From contig CAZHYV010000001.1 in assembly GCA_964537055.1 (NCBI GenBank), positions 62,001 to 126,000 on the forward strand: DNA of 64,000 bases, read 5' to 3'. Made by a program: the position numbers and the translations under genes. This DNA is from CAZHYV01 sp964537055. GTDB lineage: Bacteria; Myxococcota_A; Polyangia; Palsa-1104; JAEUJZ01. How positions within the stretch are numbered: the first letter of the stretch is position 1; every line of letters starts with the position of its first letter. The notes beneath the pieces were generated by a model that ran no database searches, had not been told where the DNA came from, and worked only from the letters and a program-made list of their open reading frames with translations. Positions 29,760-39,145 of this stretch are shown piece after piece.

Positions 29760-30815
29760 ATGAAAAATAATTATCTTCTCAGTTTCATTGTTACGTTGGG
29801 TGTAAGCCTTACCTCTTGTAGGGAAAATCCTACTCATGTCGCAGCTCCAGCAGAATCGAAAACAGACCCAAGGCAGCTTCTTGCTATCCAGGCTTACAAA
29901 GAAGCTACGATACAGTCCGTTGCTTTCTCGCCCGATGGGAACATAATTGCTACCGTCACAAACAGAAATGATCCTAAGAACGTAGGAGGCGAATTTCATT
30001 TGAAAATCTGGGATGCAAATTCTGGACAACTGCTTAAAACTATCTTTGGAAATGACACTCTTGCCTTCTCTCCTGACGGGAGCCTGTTAGCAACTGGAGA
30101 TGGAAATGTATATGATACGACGAGCTGGAACTTAAAATACCAGCTTCCGCTTAAGAGTTTTCAGATCAATAACGTTGCTTTTTCTTCGGATAATAAAAAG
30201 ATTGCTGTTGTTGGACTTCCAGGCGCCAACCAGGATAACATTTTAGGTTACGTACTTGATGCCAAGGATGGAAGTATCTTATCATCAATTCCCGGGTATC
30301 GTGTAGCCTTCCACTCAGTCAGCTTTTCTTCAGACGGAACAAGGATTGTCACTTCGTCTTCTGATGTATTAGAGAGTATATCCATTTGGGATATCACAAT
30401 AAAAGAGCCAAAAACCCCGTTGTTTTCTATCGAGAACGTCCGTGGAGAATCTTATGAGCATGGGATCTTTTCAAAAGATGGAAAAACAATTCTCGTAAGT
30501 GGTTATGAGCGAAAAGCGTTTCGACCTGTGGTTCGTATATTTGAAGCAAAACCAAATGGTTGGTCATTACGCGCCTTTGTTGGAAATGGTGAAGGTATGT
30601 TCTACAAAGCTTCTTTCTCACCAGATGAAACCAAAATCATCGCGGCAGGCAATTGTGGATTTGCCCAGGTCTTTGACTTAACAACCGATAAACCAGTCAT
30701 TCCAGTTTATAGCCATGGAGGATCCACTGTGATGGAAGCCATATTTTCTCCAGATCAAAAGAAGATAGCAACAGTTGGGGTAGGTGGAATGTTACGAGTT
30801 TGGAAGACAGAATAG
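29760..30815 (+). CDS. WD40-like beta-propeller lipoprotein
   Basis: ATG 29760 is chosen (GAGG nine bases before it; longer upstream frames lack a site). The product is 351 residues, with a lipoprotein signal (MKNNYLLSFIVTLGVSLTSC) and then about six to seven WD40-type repeats with the phrase FSPDGNIIATVTN, FSPDGSLLATGD, FSSDGTRIVTSSS, FSPDETKIIAAGN, FSPDQKKIATVGVGGMLRVW. They form a beta-propeller anchored to the membrane. Such proteins are common in myxobacteria and relatives. The partner is unknown. Confidence 0.75.
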   Translation: MKNNYLLSFIVTLGVSLTSCRENPTHVAAPAESKTDPRQLLAIQAYKEATIQSVAFSPDGNIIATVTNRNDPKNVGGEFHLKIWDANSGQLLKTIFGNDTLAFSPDGSLLATGDGNVYDTTSWNLKYQLPLKSFQINNVAFSSDNKKIAVVGLPGANQDNILGYVLDAKDGSILSSIPGYRVAFHSVSFSSDGTRIVTSSSDVLESISIWDITIKEPKTPLFSIENVRGESYEHGIFSKDGKTILVSGYERKAFRPVVRIFEAKPNGWSLRAFVGNGEGMFYKASFSPDETKIIAAGNCGFAQVFDLTTDKPVIPVYSHGGSTVMEAIFSPDQKKIATVGVGGMLRVWKTE

Positions 30816-31225
30816 ATCAAGCTAAACGATACCTTATTCTTCTTATATTTTGCCACCATGCAACCCATGAAGAGCTTGGAATATTTGAAAATCTTGAGAA
30901 GCATGAGGATTTGAGAGTAGCTGATTTAGCCCCTGCCTATCTGTATAAATAATAAACTAAACAAAAGCCTGAAATACCTTTGAGTGCTTCTGTTAATGCC
31001 ATTATTCTAAGTGAAATACGTCATTGTGGGAGGATAAAGCTAAGTAGACTCTTCCTAGCCTTCGTAAGTTTCCTGGCATAATCTAAACCGCTTCTTACAT
31101 TGGTGAAAATCTAAAACATGTTTTATTCAGAGGAACCGTTGGCGAGCACGATTCGTTGACTGTGCCCTTGTTTGTTGACTGTACCCTCGACCCTTTGTTT
31201 ACCTCATATTTTTGAAGGAGGCGAT
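30816..31225. other. Intergenic stretch with a short direct repeat, probable promoter region
   Basis: No gene is seen in about 410 bp. Short open frames lack ribosome sites. GTTGACTGT occurs at 31155-31163 and 31174-31182 (spaced 19 bp), each followed by a C-rich stretch (GCCCTTG, ACCCTCG). TTGACT resembles a -35 element, and the pair might be tandem -35 or activator boxes for the downstream oxidoreductase. Confidence 0.4.
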
Positions 31226-32785
31226 ATGTATCAGAAGAAAGAGATTCTACACTATCGAGACAATTCGCATTCCCTTTGGAAAGAAGAACCTCTTCAAACA
31301 GAGTTTGCATCCATTAGGTCATACACCTCTTTAGAAGCAGACGTCTGCGTCATCGGTGCGGGCATTGCGGGGCTAACAACTGCATATTTTCTTACGCAAG
31401 AAGGTTGCTCTGTAATTGTGCTCGACGATGGTCCCATTGGTGGTGGGGAAACGGGTCAGACGACAGCCCATCTTAGCAACGCTCTTGATGACAGGTACTG
31501 TGAATTAGAAAAGATGTACGGACCGAAAGGAACTGCATTAGCAGCGTCGAGCCATACAAAAGCGATTGCCATGATTGAGGAAATCGTTCAGAAAGAGCAG
31601 ATCGATTGTGAATTCGAACGATTGGATGGGTACCTCTTTCCCACGAAGGAAGGGCCTGTGTCCTTTCTGAAGGAAGAGTTAGAAGCTGCACGCCGGGCTG
31701 GTTTAAACCAAGTCGTCTGGTGTGAGGAGCCACCGGTTGTTTGGTCCCCAAAGAAAAAGACGCCCTGCCTGCGGTTTCCTAACCAGGGGCAGTTTCACCC
31801 TCTGAAATACATCAGCGGATTAGCACAGGCAGTTTTAAAGAGAGGCGGGCGCATTTTTACCGATGCCCATGTTACTTCCGTGAAGGGAGGGGCTCCCCCC
31901 GAACTGGTCGTAGGGAAGAAGCTTCGAATCCAAGCAAAATCCATTGTAGTTGCTACCAATTCTCCCATCAATGACCGCTTTGCTATTCAGACCAAGCAGG
32001 CTCCGTACAGAACCTATGTCGTAGGCATGCGGGTGAAGAAGGGTGTGATCCCGAAGGCGCTGTACTGGGATACGAAAGATCCCTACCACTATGTTCGTTT
32101 GGCCCAGGATCCGCGAAATAGCGAAAAAGAAATCCTCGTGATTGGGGGAGAGGATCATCGAACTGGAGAGAAGGTCGACGCCGCAAAACGGTTTGAGGCT
32201 CTGGCCAAATGGGCAGAAAAGCGTTTCCCTAAACTTGGCGAAGTAGCGTTTCTGTGGTCGGGACAGGTGCTAGAGCCTGCGGATTCACTAGCCTACATCG
32301 GCAAGGATCCACAAGGTCAAAAGAATGTCTATATTGCGACAGGAGACTCGGGGCATGGTATGACGCATGGTACTATCGCGGGAAGGCTCATCACTGACCT
32401 GATTCAGAAAAGAAAAAACCCATGGGCGTCTCTCTACTCTCCCTCTCGATTTAAGCTCAAAGGACTTGGGTCGTACCTATATGAAAATTTTTATACAGGG
32501 CTCAGATACATGGATTGGTTTAAGCTAGGTTTGGGGACACGTGAAGAAGATCTTAGGCCTGGAGAAGGGGCTGTTATCCAAAAGGGGATAAAGCAGGTCG
32601 CGACTTACCGTGATGAAACAGGGACGCTGTTTCGTTGCTCTGCCGTATGCACTCATTTAGGAGGAAGGGTGCGCTTTAATGAGTTAGAGAAGTCCTGGGA
32701 TTGCCCTTGTCACGGCTCTCGGTTTGCCCCGGATGGGACAGTGCTGAATGGACCTGCGAACACACCTTTAAAAGGCATCTCATGA
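31226..32785 (+). CDS. FAD-dependent oxidoreductase with C-terminal Rieske [2Fe-2S] domain
   Basis: The start is ATG 31226, with GAAGGAGG ending four bases before it; the 18 extra upstream residues are not used. In the 519-residue product an N-terminal FAD domain starts DVCVIGAGIAGLTTAYFL (G-x-G-x-x-G), followed by a DAO-type fold with GQTTAHLSNALDD. The C-terminus has a Rieske cluster site: CTHLGG (Cys-x-His) and CPCHGSRF (Cys-x-x-His) with GPANTPLK after it. This family (DAO plus Rieske) occurs widely and its substrate is not known. It lies upstream of thrS but with 138 bp between, so coupling is not clear. Confidence 0.82.
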   Translation: MYQKKEILHYRDNSHSLWKEEPLQTEFASIRSYTSLEADVCVIGAGIAGLTTAYFLTQEGCSVIVLDDGPIGGGETGQTTAHLSNALDDRYCELEKMYGPKGTALAASSHTKAIAMIEEIVQKEQIDCEFERLDGYLFPTKEGPVSFLKEELEAARRAGLNQVVWCEEPPVVWSPKKKTPCLRFPNQGQFHPLKYISGLAQAVLKRGGRIFTDAHVTSVKGGAPPELVVGKKLRIQAKSIVVATNSPINDRFAIQTKQAPYRTYVVGMRVKKGVIPKALYWDTKDPYHYVRLAQDPRNSEKEILVIGGEDHRTGEKVDAAKRFEALAKWAEKRFPKLGEVAFLWSGQVLEPADSLAYIGKDPQGQKNVYIATGDSGHGMTHGTIAGRLITDLIQKRKNPWASLYSPSRFKLKGLGSYLYENFYTGLRYMDWFKLGLGTREEDLRPGEGAVIQKGIKQVATYRDETGTLFRCSAVCTHLGGRVRFNELEKSWDCPCHGSRFAPDGTVLNGPANTPLKGIS

Positions 32786-32917
32786 TGTGGAAGAATGCAC
32801 ACCCCAAGCAAAAACCTTTTTCTTGCGTTTTATGTCGAAACCTTTTAATTTTGATCCTTTATCCCTTCGAGGCAGACATCTTTGTAAAATATTCCTGCTG
32901 AAGGGCAGATAGGGCTA

Positions 32918-34687
32918 ATGTTTATGTCTTCCATCGACTACGATATTCAAGGTTCTGGCGACCTAGAATCAACCCCGCTCGAAAAGCTCCGTCACTCTGC
33001 AGCCCATGTAATGGCAGATGCAGTGAAGCGTTTATTTCCCGATGCCAAACTTAGCATCGGGCCTGCTACCGATACAGGATTTTATTACGACTTTGACGTA
33101 GCAACTCCATTTGCCGAGGAAGATTTAGCCAAGATCGAATCTGAGATGGCAAACATCGTGAAGAGCGACCTTCCTTTTCGTCGGGAAGAAGTCTCTCGAA
33201 ATGAGGCAGTCTCGCTCTTTCAATCAAGGGGTGAGAAATACAAGGTTGAGATTCTTAGCTCCATCCCCGAGGACCAAAAGATTACAATTTATCGCCATGG
33301 GGAGTTCTTAGATCTCTGTCGGGGTCCTCACGTCGAACGCACTAGCCAGATTAAGGCGTTTAAGCTTCTCTCGGTCGCAGGGTCGTACTTTCGAGGGGAT
33401 TCGAAGAATAAGATGCTCTCCCGTGTGTACGGAACCGCATTTCCAAGCAAGGAAGAGCTGGATGCGTACCTTTACCAAATCGAAGAAGCCAAGCGTCGTG
33501 ATCACCGCAAGCTTGGCAAAGAACTCGACCTGTTTCATTTCGAACCGCTGTCCCCCGGGGCTGCTTTTTGGTTGCCCAAAGGAACGACCCTTTGGAATAC
33601 GTTGTCGTCCTGGATACGTGGCGTCTATACGAGGCATGGCACCGTCGAGGTTCGTACACCCCTTGTTTATAATAAGCGACTTTGGGAAATGTCAGGCCAC
33701 TGGGCTGCGTACCAAGAGAATATGTTTTTGATCCATGCGGAAGAGCAGGTGTTTGGTCTAAAACCAATGAATTGCCCGGCCCACCATCTTATTTTTGGGT
33801 CGAAAAAGCGAAGCTATCGTGAATTGCCACTTAGGCTTCATGATCAGAGTGTGCTTCATCGGAATGAGGCCTCGGGGACTTTAGGTGGATTAACGAGGGT
33901 TCGGCAATTCTGCCAAGATGATAGCCACCTTTATATTACTGAGGACCAAATTGCTTCGGAAATGCAATCGTTATTGCAATTGGTTGATCAAGTTTACAAA
34001 GTTTTTGATTTAAAATATGAGCTAAAACTTTCAACACGGGATCCGAAAAAAATGCTAGGGGACACCCAACTATGGGATCTTGCCGAAACAGCACTGCGCA
34101 AGATTTTGAATGAGTCTGGCGCACCCTACCGAATTGAGCCAGGAGAGGGCGCTTTTTACGGGCCCAAAGTAGATTTCGATGTCACAGATGCGATTGGTCG
34201 AAAATGGCAGTGTGCTACCCTGCAGCTTGATTTCCAGCAGCCGAGGCGTTGTGGACTAAGTTACATTGGCTCAGATGGAGCAGAACACATTCCTGTGGTG
34301 ATCCATCGGGCGATCTTTGGCAGTTTCGAGCGGTTTATTGCATTGCTGATCGAGCATTATGCGGGGGCCTTTCCTTTGTGGCTTGCTCCAGTGCAGGCAA
34401 AAGTGCTTGGGGTTTCACAAAAGCATGATGAGTTTGTGAGAGAGATTGAATCACGGCTTAGACAGGATGGGATTCGCGTAGAGGCGGATATAACCGAGGA
34501 TAAATTAGGCGCCAAGATTCGAAGAGCCCAGGTTGAAAAAATTCCGTATATGCTGGTGGTAGGGGATAAAGAAATGGAAGCAAAAAAAGTATCTCCCCGC
34601 ACCCGCGACGGAAAGCAGCTGGAGCCTCAAGAAATTGAGAAATTCGCAGAATTCTTAGTTGGAGAAGCAAGGCCACCTGTGGTATAA
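32918..34687 (+). CDS. thrS: Threonyl-tRNA synthetase lacking the TGS domain
   Basis: The product is 589 residues. It lacks the roughly 60-residue N-terminal TGS domain and starts at the second additional (editing) domain: KLRHSAAHVMADAVKRLFPD, GFYYDFD, and LCRGPHVERT (the H-x-x-x-H and C-x-x-x-H elements of the editing site). The catalytic core has the zinc-site MNCPAHH, motif 2 with R-V-R-x-F-x-Q-D-D, and WQCATLQLDFQQPRR. The C-terminal anticodon domain starts around LWLAPVQAKVLG. Alternative ATG 32924 is six bases in. It charges tRNA-Thr. The usual downstream infC is not present. Confidence 0.93.
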   Translation: MFMSSIDYDIQGSGDLESTPLEKLRHSAAHVMADAVKRLFPDAKLSIGPATDTGFYYDFDVATPFAEEDLAKIESEMANIVKSDLPFRREEVSRNEAVSLFQSRGEKYKVEILSSIPEDQKITIYRHGEFLDLCRGPHVERTSQIKAFKLLSVAGSYFRGDSKNKMLSRVYGTAFPSKEELDAYLYQIEEAKRRDHRKLGKELDLFHFEPLSPGAAFWLPKGTTLWNTLSSWIRGVYTRHGTVEVRTPLVYNKRLWEMSGHWAAYQENMFLIHAEEQVFGLKPMNCPAHHLIFGSKKRSYRELPLRLHDQSVLHRNEASGTLGGLTRVRQFCQDDSHLYITEDQIASEMQSLLQLVDQVYKVFDLKYELKLSTRDPKKMLGDTQLWDLAETALRKILNESGAPYRIEPGEGAFYGPKVDFDVTDAIGRKWQCATLQLDFQQPRRCGLSYIGSDGAEHIPVVIHRAIFGSFERFIALLIEHYAGAFPLWLAPVQAKVLGVSQKHDEFVREIESRLRQDGIRVEADITEDKLGAKIRRAQVEKIPYMLVVGDKEMEAKKVSPRTRDGKQLEPQEIEKFAEFLVGEARPPVV

Positions 34688-34720
34688 ACAGGCCCCAAAA
34701 GTAAAGAAGGAACAAAAAAC

Positions 34721-34918
34721 ATGCCAAAAATGAAAACACATTCCGCCGCGAAAAAACGTTTCACCGTCACGGGAACAGGTCGTGTGAAGCACAAGCAGGC
34801 GCACAAAAGCCACCTTTTGACCCACGAATCCAGCAAGCGGAAACGTGCGCTTCGGGGAACCAAAGTGGTTCACCCTAGCAACGAAAAGCAGGTCAAACTT
34901 CTTCTCCCTTACGCATAG
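34721..34918 (+). CDS. rpmI: 50S ribosomal protein L35
   Basis: The 65-residue basic protein matches L35: MPKMKTHSAAKKRFTVTGTG with KVKHKQAHKSHLL-like sequence (here RVKHKQAHKSHLLTHESSKR) and KRALRGTKVV, typical of the family. The ribosome site GAAGGA precedes the ATG. In most bacteria rpmI sits between infC and rplT; here thrS is directly upstream (33 bp) and no rplT follows, as the next gene is on the other strand. Confidence 0.95.
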   Translation: MPKMKTHSAAKKRFTVTGTGRVKHKQAHKSHLLTHESSKRKRALRGTKVVHPSNEKQVKLLLPYA

Positions 34919-35091
34919 TCATTCCCTCCTTGCGCATAATAATTTCCTTAGCTAGTACGCATAGATAAACCAGGCTTGCTCCTTCGTGCTAGGTAAGCCC
35001 GCTAGAATGGTTTTGCTTAGAAATGATAGGATATTTTGAGGGGTGTTTGGCTCTTCCTAAAGGTGGAAAAGCCAACCTGGAGAAGCCAGCT

Positions 35092-35928
35092 TTACGTTCT
35101 CTGATTCTGGTGAATATCGAAGTAGTAGGTACCGCTGATGCCGAACCGTACACCCCCTCGGAAGAGGTCTAAGTAAGTATTACCTTCAATGTTTGCTCCA
35201 AAGCTGGGGCGTACGGAGCCCTGGACGATGCCACGGATATCCAAACCTAAAGAGAAATTTTTCCCGCGAAATTCCACACCCATTCCTGCCATTCCTCCTA
35301 AGTAGGAGGCCTGGTCAGAATTATAATTGCCAAACTCACTCCATTGGTCAAGCATAGCAAAATTATAAGCGAACCCAAAGGCAAGGTAGGGTGCTACGTG
35401 GAATCGGTTGGGGTTTCGGTGTGTATTGTGTAGGAACACCCGCATTTCTCCACTGACGAGAAGCTCTGAGATGCTAGAGCCGTTCCAGCCTACCGCATCT
35501 GAACCAACGCCTCCTACAGAGATAACAAAGCCTAACCTGGGTGCCACTCGGAAGCCAACATCAAAGCTGACCCCTCCTTGGAAGTAAGAGATAGGATTAT
35601 ATCCATTCCACATCCCTTGCGCGGGAATGATTGTGACTCCAAGGCCCCACTGGGGTTCAAAGCCTCTTATAAAGATACGCCTTGCAGAAAATGCCGGTGC
35701 AGGCTGGGGAGCGGTGGCTGGCTGCATCGCCGGTGTTGGCTGTGGATCTGCAGGAGTTGTCGCTGTATTTGTGGTTGCAGGTGGAGCAGAAACCGGTGTG
35801 CTTGGCACAATCAAGGGAGTATCTAGGCCTGAGGTGCCAGGGCTTCCTGTGACTGGTTGGGCGAATGTAGCAGTCGCACAGAGAAGACTAAATCCACAAA
35901 GTAGTTTAGAAACGAGGGACACATCCAT
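35092..35928 (-). CDS. Outer membrane beta-barrel protein
   Basis: The 278-residue protein has a signal peptide (MDVSLVSKLLCGFSLLCATA, cleavage likely after TFAQ) and a Pro/Thr/Ala-rich spacer (about 25-75) that would cross the periplasm or peptidoglycan. A beta-barrel-like part follows, with alternating aromatic strands (GGVSFDVGFRVAPRLGFVIS, RFHVAPYLAFGFAYNFAML) ending in Y-Y-F. GGAG lies before the ATG. It resembles generic OmpA-like/OMP_b-brl surface proteins; no specific family is recognised. Confidence 0.65.
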   Translation of the reverse strand: MDVSLVSKLLCGFSLLCATATFAQPVTGSPGTSGLDTPLIVPSTPVSAPPATTNTATTPADPQPTPAMQPATAPQPAPAFSARRIFIRGFEPQWGLGVTIIPAQGMWNGYNPISYFQGGVSFDVGFRVAPRLGFVISVGGVGSDAVGWNGSSISELLVSGEMRVFLHNTHRNPNRFHVAPYLAFGFAYNFAMLDQWSEFGNYNSDQASYLGGMAGMGVEFRGKNFSLGLDIRGIVQGSVRPSFGANIEGNTYLDLFRGGVRFGISGTYYFDIHQNQRT

Positions 35929-36023
35929 AACTGCTCCTATATGTTAGATAGTTTACGAAACAAGGAAAACGTAACAATGATATCGCAAAAACGCAATGAA
36001 AACAAGGAATGAACCAAGCGCAT

Positions 36024-37112
36024 CTACCGAGGTGCTGATTCGACGGTTTCAAGAAAAACTTTTAGATCATCGGGCAAAGGACTTAAAACTTCAACCCAGG
36101 TTTGGGTTTGGGGGTGAAGAAAACCAAGGCCCGCTGCATGAAGAGCATGTCTTTCTAAGGGCAAACGATCCCGAACCGCATCGAAGCCTTGTTCGGACCA
36201 GTCGATAAAAATTTGCTCGTCGGGGTACAGCTTGTCTCCCACAATTGGATGGTCGAGTGCATAAAGATGTACCCGAATTTGGTGCTGACGTCCTGTGAGC
36301 GGGGTGCACTCTACCAATGTATAATTGGCATACCGAGAGACAACGCGAAATTCTGTCTTTGCGGGCAGCCCTCCCTCGGCTAGGGAGCGAAGACCCATTT
36401 TGACACGCACTCTCTCGGGAGTGGGACCCAGGGGCTCTTCGCTAAAGAACGCTTCCTCCTTAGGTGATCCATGGACAATCGCGAGGTACCGCTTTTGAAT
36501 CTGCCTTCGTGCAAAGGCCTGTTTTAACGATGACGCTGCCTCTTTATGCCTGGCGACAATCATTAGCCCCGATGTTTCCCGATCGAGCCGGTGGGCCACC
36601 TGTAAAGGTTCTTCGGGAAATCGCTCTCGCAGTACCGAGGTTAGGGTAGAATGATGATACCTTGCCGTCGGATGGATGGGTAGCCCGGCAGGCTTTTCAA
36701 TCACGTAGAACCATGGGTCTTCGTACAGGACCGAGATGTTGCGCGGCACTTCAGGCTCTGGCGGAGGCGGCCTTTTGAACATCACCGTTTGTCCAAAGTG
36801 AACACGCTGGCTGGGTTTAGCACGCACCCCTTCAACAAAGCATTCACCTCGGATCACTCGCTGGATCCGGTTTCGAGAAAGCCGCCGGATCTTCTTCTTG
36901 AGAAATTGGTCGAGACGAAACCCATCGCATTCTCCCTCCACCGTAAATCTTTGCTCGATCCAGTCGGAGAGAGGAATGGTGCCAGGAGGCTCGGTGACCA
37001 CACTTAGGGTTTCTCCCACAAGACCTAGGGTCTCTTCCTCTACGGTAAGGTGGCTCTCCTCACGTTCGCTCTCTTCCAGATTGTTCTCTTCAAAAACCGA
37101 TGGTTCCACCAT
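36024..37112 (-). CDS. RluA-family RNA pseudouridine synthase
   Basis: The product is 362 residues from ATG 37112 (a TTG lies 6 bp upstream). After an acidic N-terminal extension there is an S4-type RNA-binding region (FRLDQFLKKKIRRLSRNRIQ, about 70-110), then the synthase core with the catalytic Asp in HRLDRETSGLMIVARHKE (R-L-D-x-x-T-S-G). The end has VECTPLTGRQHQIRVHLYAL, typical of RluA/RluD. It isomerises uridine in 23S rRNA or tRNA; which site cannot be told. It follows tldE by 6 bp, so the two are likely co-transcribed. Confidence 0.87.
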   Translation of the reverse strand: MVEPSVFEENNLEESEREESHLTVEEETLGLVGETLSVVTEPPGTIPLSDWIEQRFTVEGECDGFRLDQFLKKKIRRLSRNRIQRVIRGECFVEGVRAKPSQRVHFGQTVMFKRPPPPEPEVPRNISVLYEDPWFYVIEKPAGLPIHPTARYHHSTLTSVLRERFPEEPLQVAHRLDRETSGLMIVARHKEAASSLKQAFARRQIQKRYLAIVHGSPKEEAFFSEEPLGPTPERVRVKMGLRSLAEGGLPAKTEFRVVSRYANYTLVECTPLTGRQHQIRVHLYALDHPIVGDKLYPDEQIFIDWSEQGFDAVRDRLPLERHALHAAGLGFLHPQTQTWVEVLSPLPDDLKVFLETVESAPR

Positions 37113-37118
37113 AAGCAA

Positions 37119-38510
37119 TTACGTTCCTGCTACCATCATTTGGGATACCCGAAAAGGAGGGGTCATGATCGAGCTTCTGGTGTCGAGCGTATTCCCCACT
37201 GCATCAATCCGGTGAAGAAGATCGCCAAAATTTGCCGAGATCGTCACTTCGCTAACCGGAGTGGTGACTCTGCCTCGATCGATGAGGAATCCTGCCGCTC
37301 CTCTTGAGAAATCGCCTGTGACTGGGTTAAATCCAAATCCCATCATATCGGTGACATAGAGTCCCACCTCAATCCCATTGAAGAGAGCTTCATGTTCATA
37401 CTGACCAGGACATAGAATAAAGTTTGAGGAGGAAACATGAGGCGATCCTCCAATACTACGTGCTGCACATCCGTTAGAGCGTCGATGTAGCTTTCTTGCT
37501 GAGTATGTATCGAGAAGATAGGTTGTCAGAAGGCCTTCTTGCACCACAGGATTGACACGAGAGGCAAGCCCCTCTCCATCAAAAGGACGAGAACCTAGCC
37601 CCATCGGTAACAGGGGATCATCCACCACATTGATACATGGGGACGCAATCTGAGTATGTTCTTTGCCGTAGAGGTAACTGGCTTGCCGATAGATGGCTCC
37701 TCCAGAGATAACAGACAGTAAGAGCTGAAGCAAGGACCTCCCCGCGTCGGGTGCAAACACGATAGGAAGAGATTGTGTCGGAATCGGACGTGACCCAAGC
37801 TTTGCCGCAGTGCGACGGGCCGCCTCTTTGCCGACTTCCTCGGGAGAAAGAAGCTCTGACACGAACCGATGGGCAGTATAGTAGTACCCGTTTCGCTTCT
37901 TCCCCTCGCTGTCATCGCACAGAGGTTCTACCAAAAGGGATTGGTAAGTTCCTCGGCTGGCTCCCGAGAACCAAAGGCCTTGTTTGTCTGCACAGGCAAA
38001 GGCTTTGGCTGAGGTGGTCCTATCGTAAGATGCTCCCTCTGAATTTGTCACTTGAGGGTGGGCCAGCGCAGCCGCCTCGGCCACTTTCGCGATTTCAAGG
38101 GCTTCCTTGGGGGTTGTCAAAAGGGCCGCCTCGTCCCAAAGATGTAAATCTGGAAGAGGAGATCTGGCAAACTCTTCAGGCGCGGGAAGTTCGTTCAGAA
38201 GGTCTGGTTCACTAAGCTTGCATAAAGAAACAGAGTTTTGAAAAAACAGATCGAGGCCGTCCTTTGAAAAGTCTGAAGTGTAGGTCACCGCAGTTCGGTG
38301 ATTTGAAAAAACCCGCAGACCTAGTGCCTTTTGGCTGGCCTCTTTCACCAGCTCTGGAAGTCCCTGCCGAACTTTCACCGAAAGCTCCGTCCCCTGGACA
38401 AGGAGCACCTCGGCGGCATCCGCACCTGCCTGAATCACACGGGTCGCTAGTTCTGCTGCTTGTTTTGTTAACAGAGGACGTACATCCTCCTCAGAAAAAC
38501 GATCTGTCAT
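37119..38510 (-). CDS. tldE: TldE/PmbA-type metalloprotease subunit
   Basis: The 463-residue protein is of the U62 peptidase family: VRQGLPELVKEASQKALGLR and SVISGGAIYRQASYLYGKEH-like central region. It ends in FILCPGQYEHEALFNGIEVG with GLYVTDMMGFGFNPVTGDFS, then RGAAGFLIDRGRVTTPVSEV, all typical of TldE/PmbA. Unlike TldD it lacks the HExxxH zinc ligands, as expected. It works with TldD to degrade or mature unfolded peptides (E. coli TldDE finishes microcin B17). tldD is about 2.2 kb further right, with two unrelated genes between. Confidence 0.9.
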   Translation of the reverse strand: MTDRFSEEDVRPLLTKQAAELATRVIQAGADAAEVLLVQGTELSVKVRQGLPELVKEASQKALGLRVFSNHRTAVTYTSDFSKDGLDLFFQNSVSLCKLSEPDLLNELPAPEEFARSPLPDLHLWDEAALLTTPKEALEIAKVAEAAALAHPQVTNSEGASYDRTTSAKAFACADKQGLWFSGASRGTYQSLLVEPLCDDSEGKKRNGYYYTAHRFVSELLSPEEVGKEAARRTAAKLGSRPIPTQSLPIVFAPDAGRSLLQLLLSVISGGAIYRQASYLYGKEHTQIASPCINVVDDPLLPMGLGSRPFDGEGLASRVNPVVQEGLLTTYLLDTYSARKLHRRSNGCAARSIGGSPHVSSSNFILCPGQYEHEALFNGIEVGLYVTDMMGFGFNPVTGDFSRGAAGFLIDRGRVTTPVSEVTISANFGDLLHRIDAVGNTLDTRSSIMTPPFRVSQMMVAGT

Positions 38511-38648
38511 AGGAGAAGATGTACCACATCTGCGAGACTCTGCCTAGCGCGATCCAGCTTCTGCTAGACGCCCGATAGGGTATTTAGGCATTGATGCCCT
38601 CGTGCCTACTGCTATCTTTTACAAAGGAGCAATGAGGTGAGAGCAAAG

Positions 38649-39014
38649 TTATTTCTTTTTTGGAGTCTCTTTGGTTCCAGAATCTCTCTTAGAGGGGGAT
38701 TGAGATGAAGTACCTTGCGGAGAAACTACCTGAGGTGTTGGCTGCGGTGGATTAGCTATTCTCAAGTCAAATGGTGACTCTAGAAGATCTAAAATTTTGC
38801 CCCCCATATCTACTGGGGAACCTTGATCTGCCTCAGGCGTACGCAGGTCTGGAATCACCCCGGATAAATCTTGACCTTGATTGACCTGAGCATCGCTATT
38901 ACCCAGGTCGTCTGCTCTGCTTATCCCTAATCCACAACTGCTTAGGAGTCCTCCAGATCCAACCGCCAAACTAATACCACTTAAAAGAACGATCCTTCGA
39001 AACATATTCTGCAT
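38649..39014 (-). CDS. Lipoprotein, unknown
   Basis: ATG 39014 has GGAGG seven bases upstream and is preferred over the longer frame. The product is 121 residues with a lipoprotein signal ending in LLSSC. The mature part is Pro/Asp/Gln-rich with no predicted fold (NQGQDLSGVIPDLR, QPTPQVVSPQG) and a Lys-rich tail. It is probably envelope-anchored, and no family is recognised. Confidence 0.55.
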   Translation of the reverse strand: MQNMFRRIVLLSGISLAVGSGGLLSSCGLGISRADDLGNSDAQVNQGQDLSGVIPDLRTPEADQGSPVDMGGKILDLLESPFDLRIANPPQPTPQVVSPQGTSSQSPSKRDSGTKETPKKK

Positions 39015-39145
39015 GATAAAACCTCCGATGAGAGCATAGCTCGGCGTACGCGTTTGTCCAGCGTAAAAGTATGATCTATAATACTCATCTATCATAAACG
39101 GAGCTTAACTAGGTTGCTTATAGACGGGGATATAGCATCTCTCTT

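Noticed and set aside
31095..31310. Leftward 71-codon frame in the promoter region of the oxidoreductase
   Set aside because: It overlaps the start of the Rieske/FAD gene and has no ribosome site or recognisable domain.
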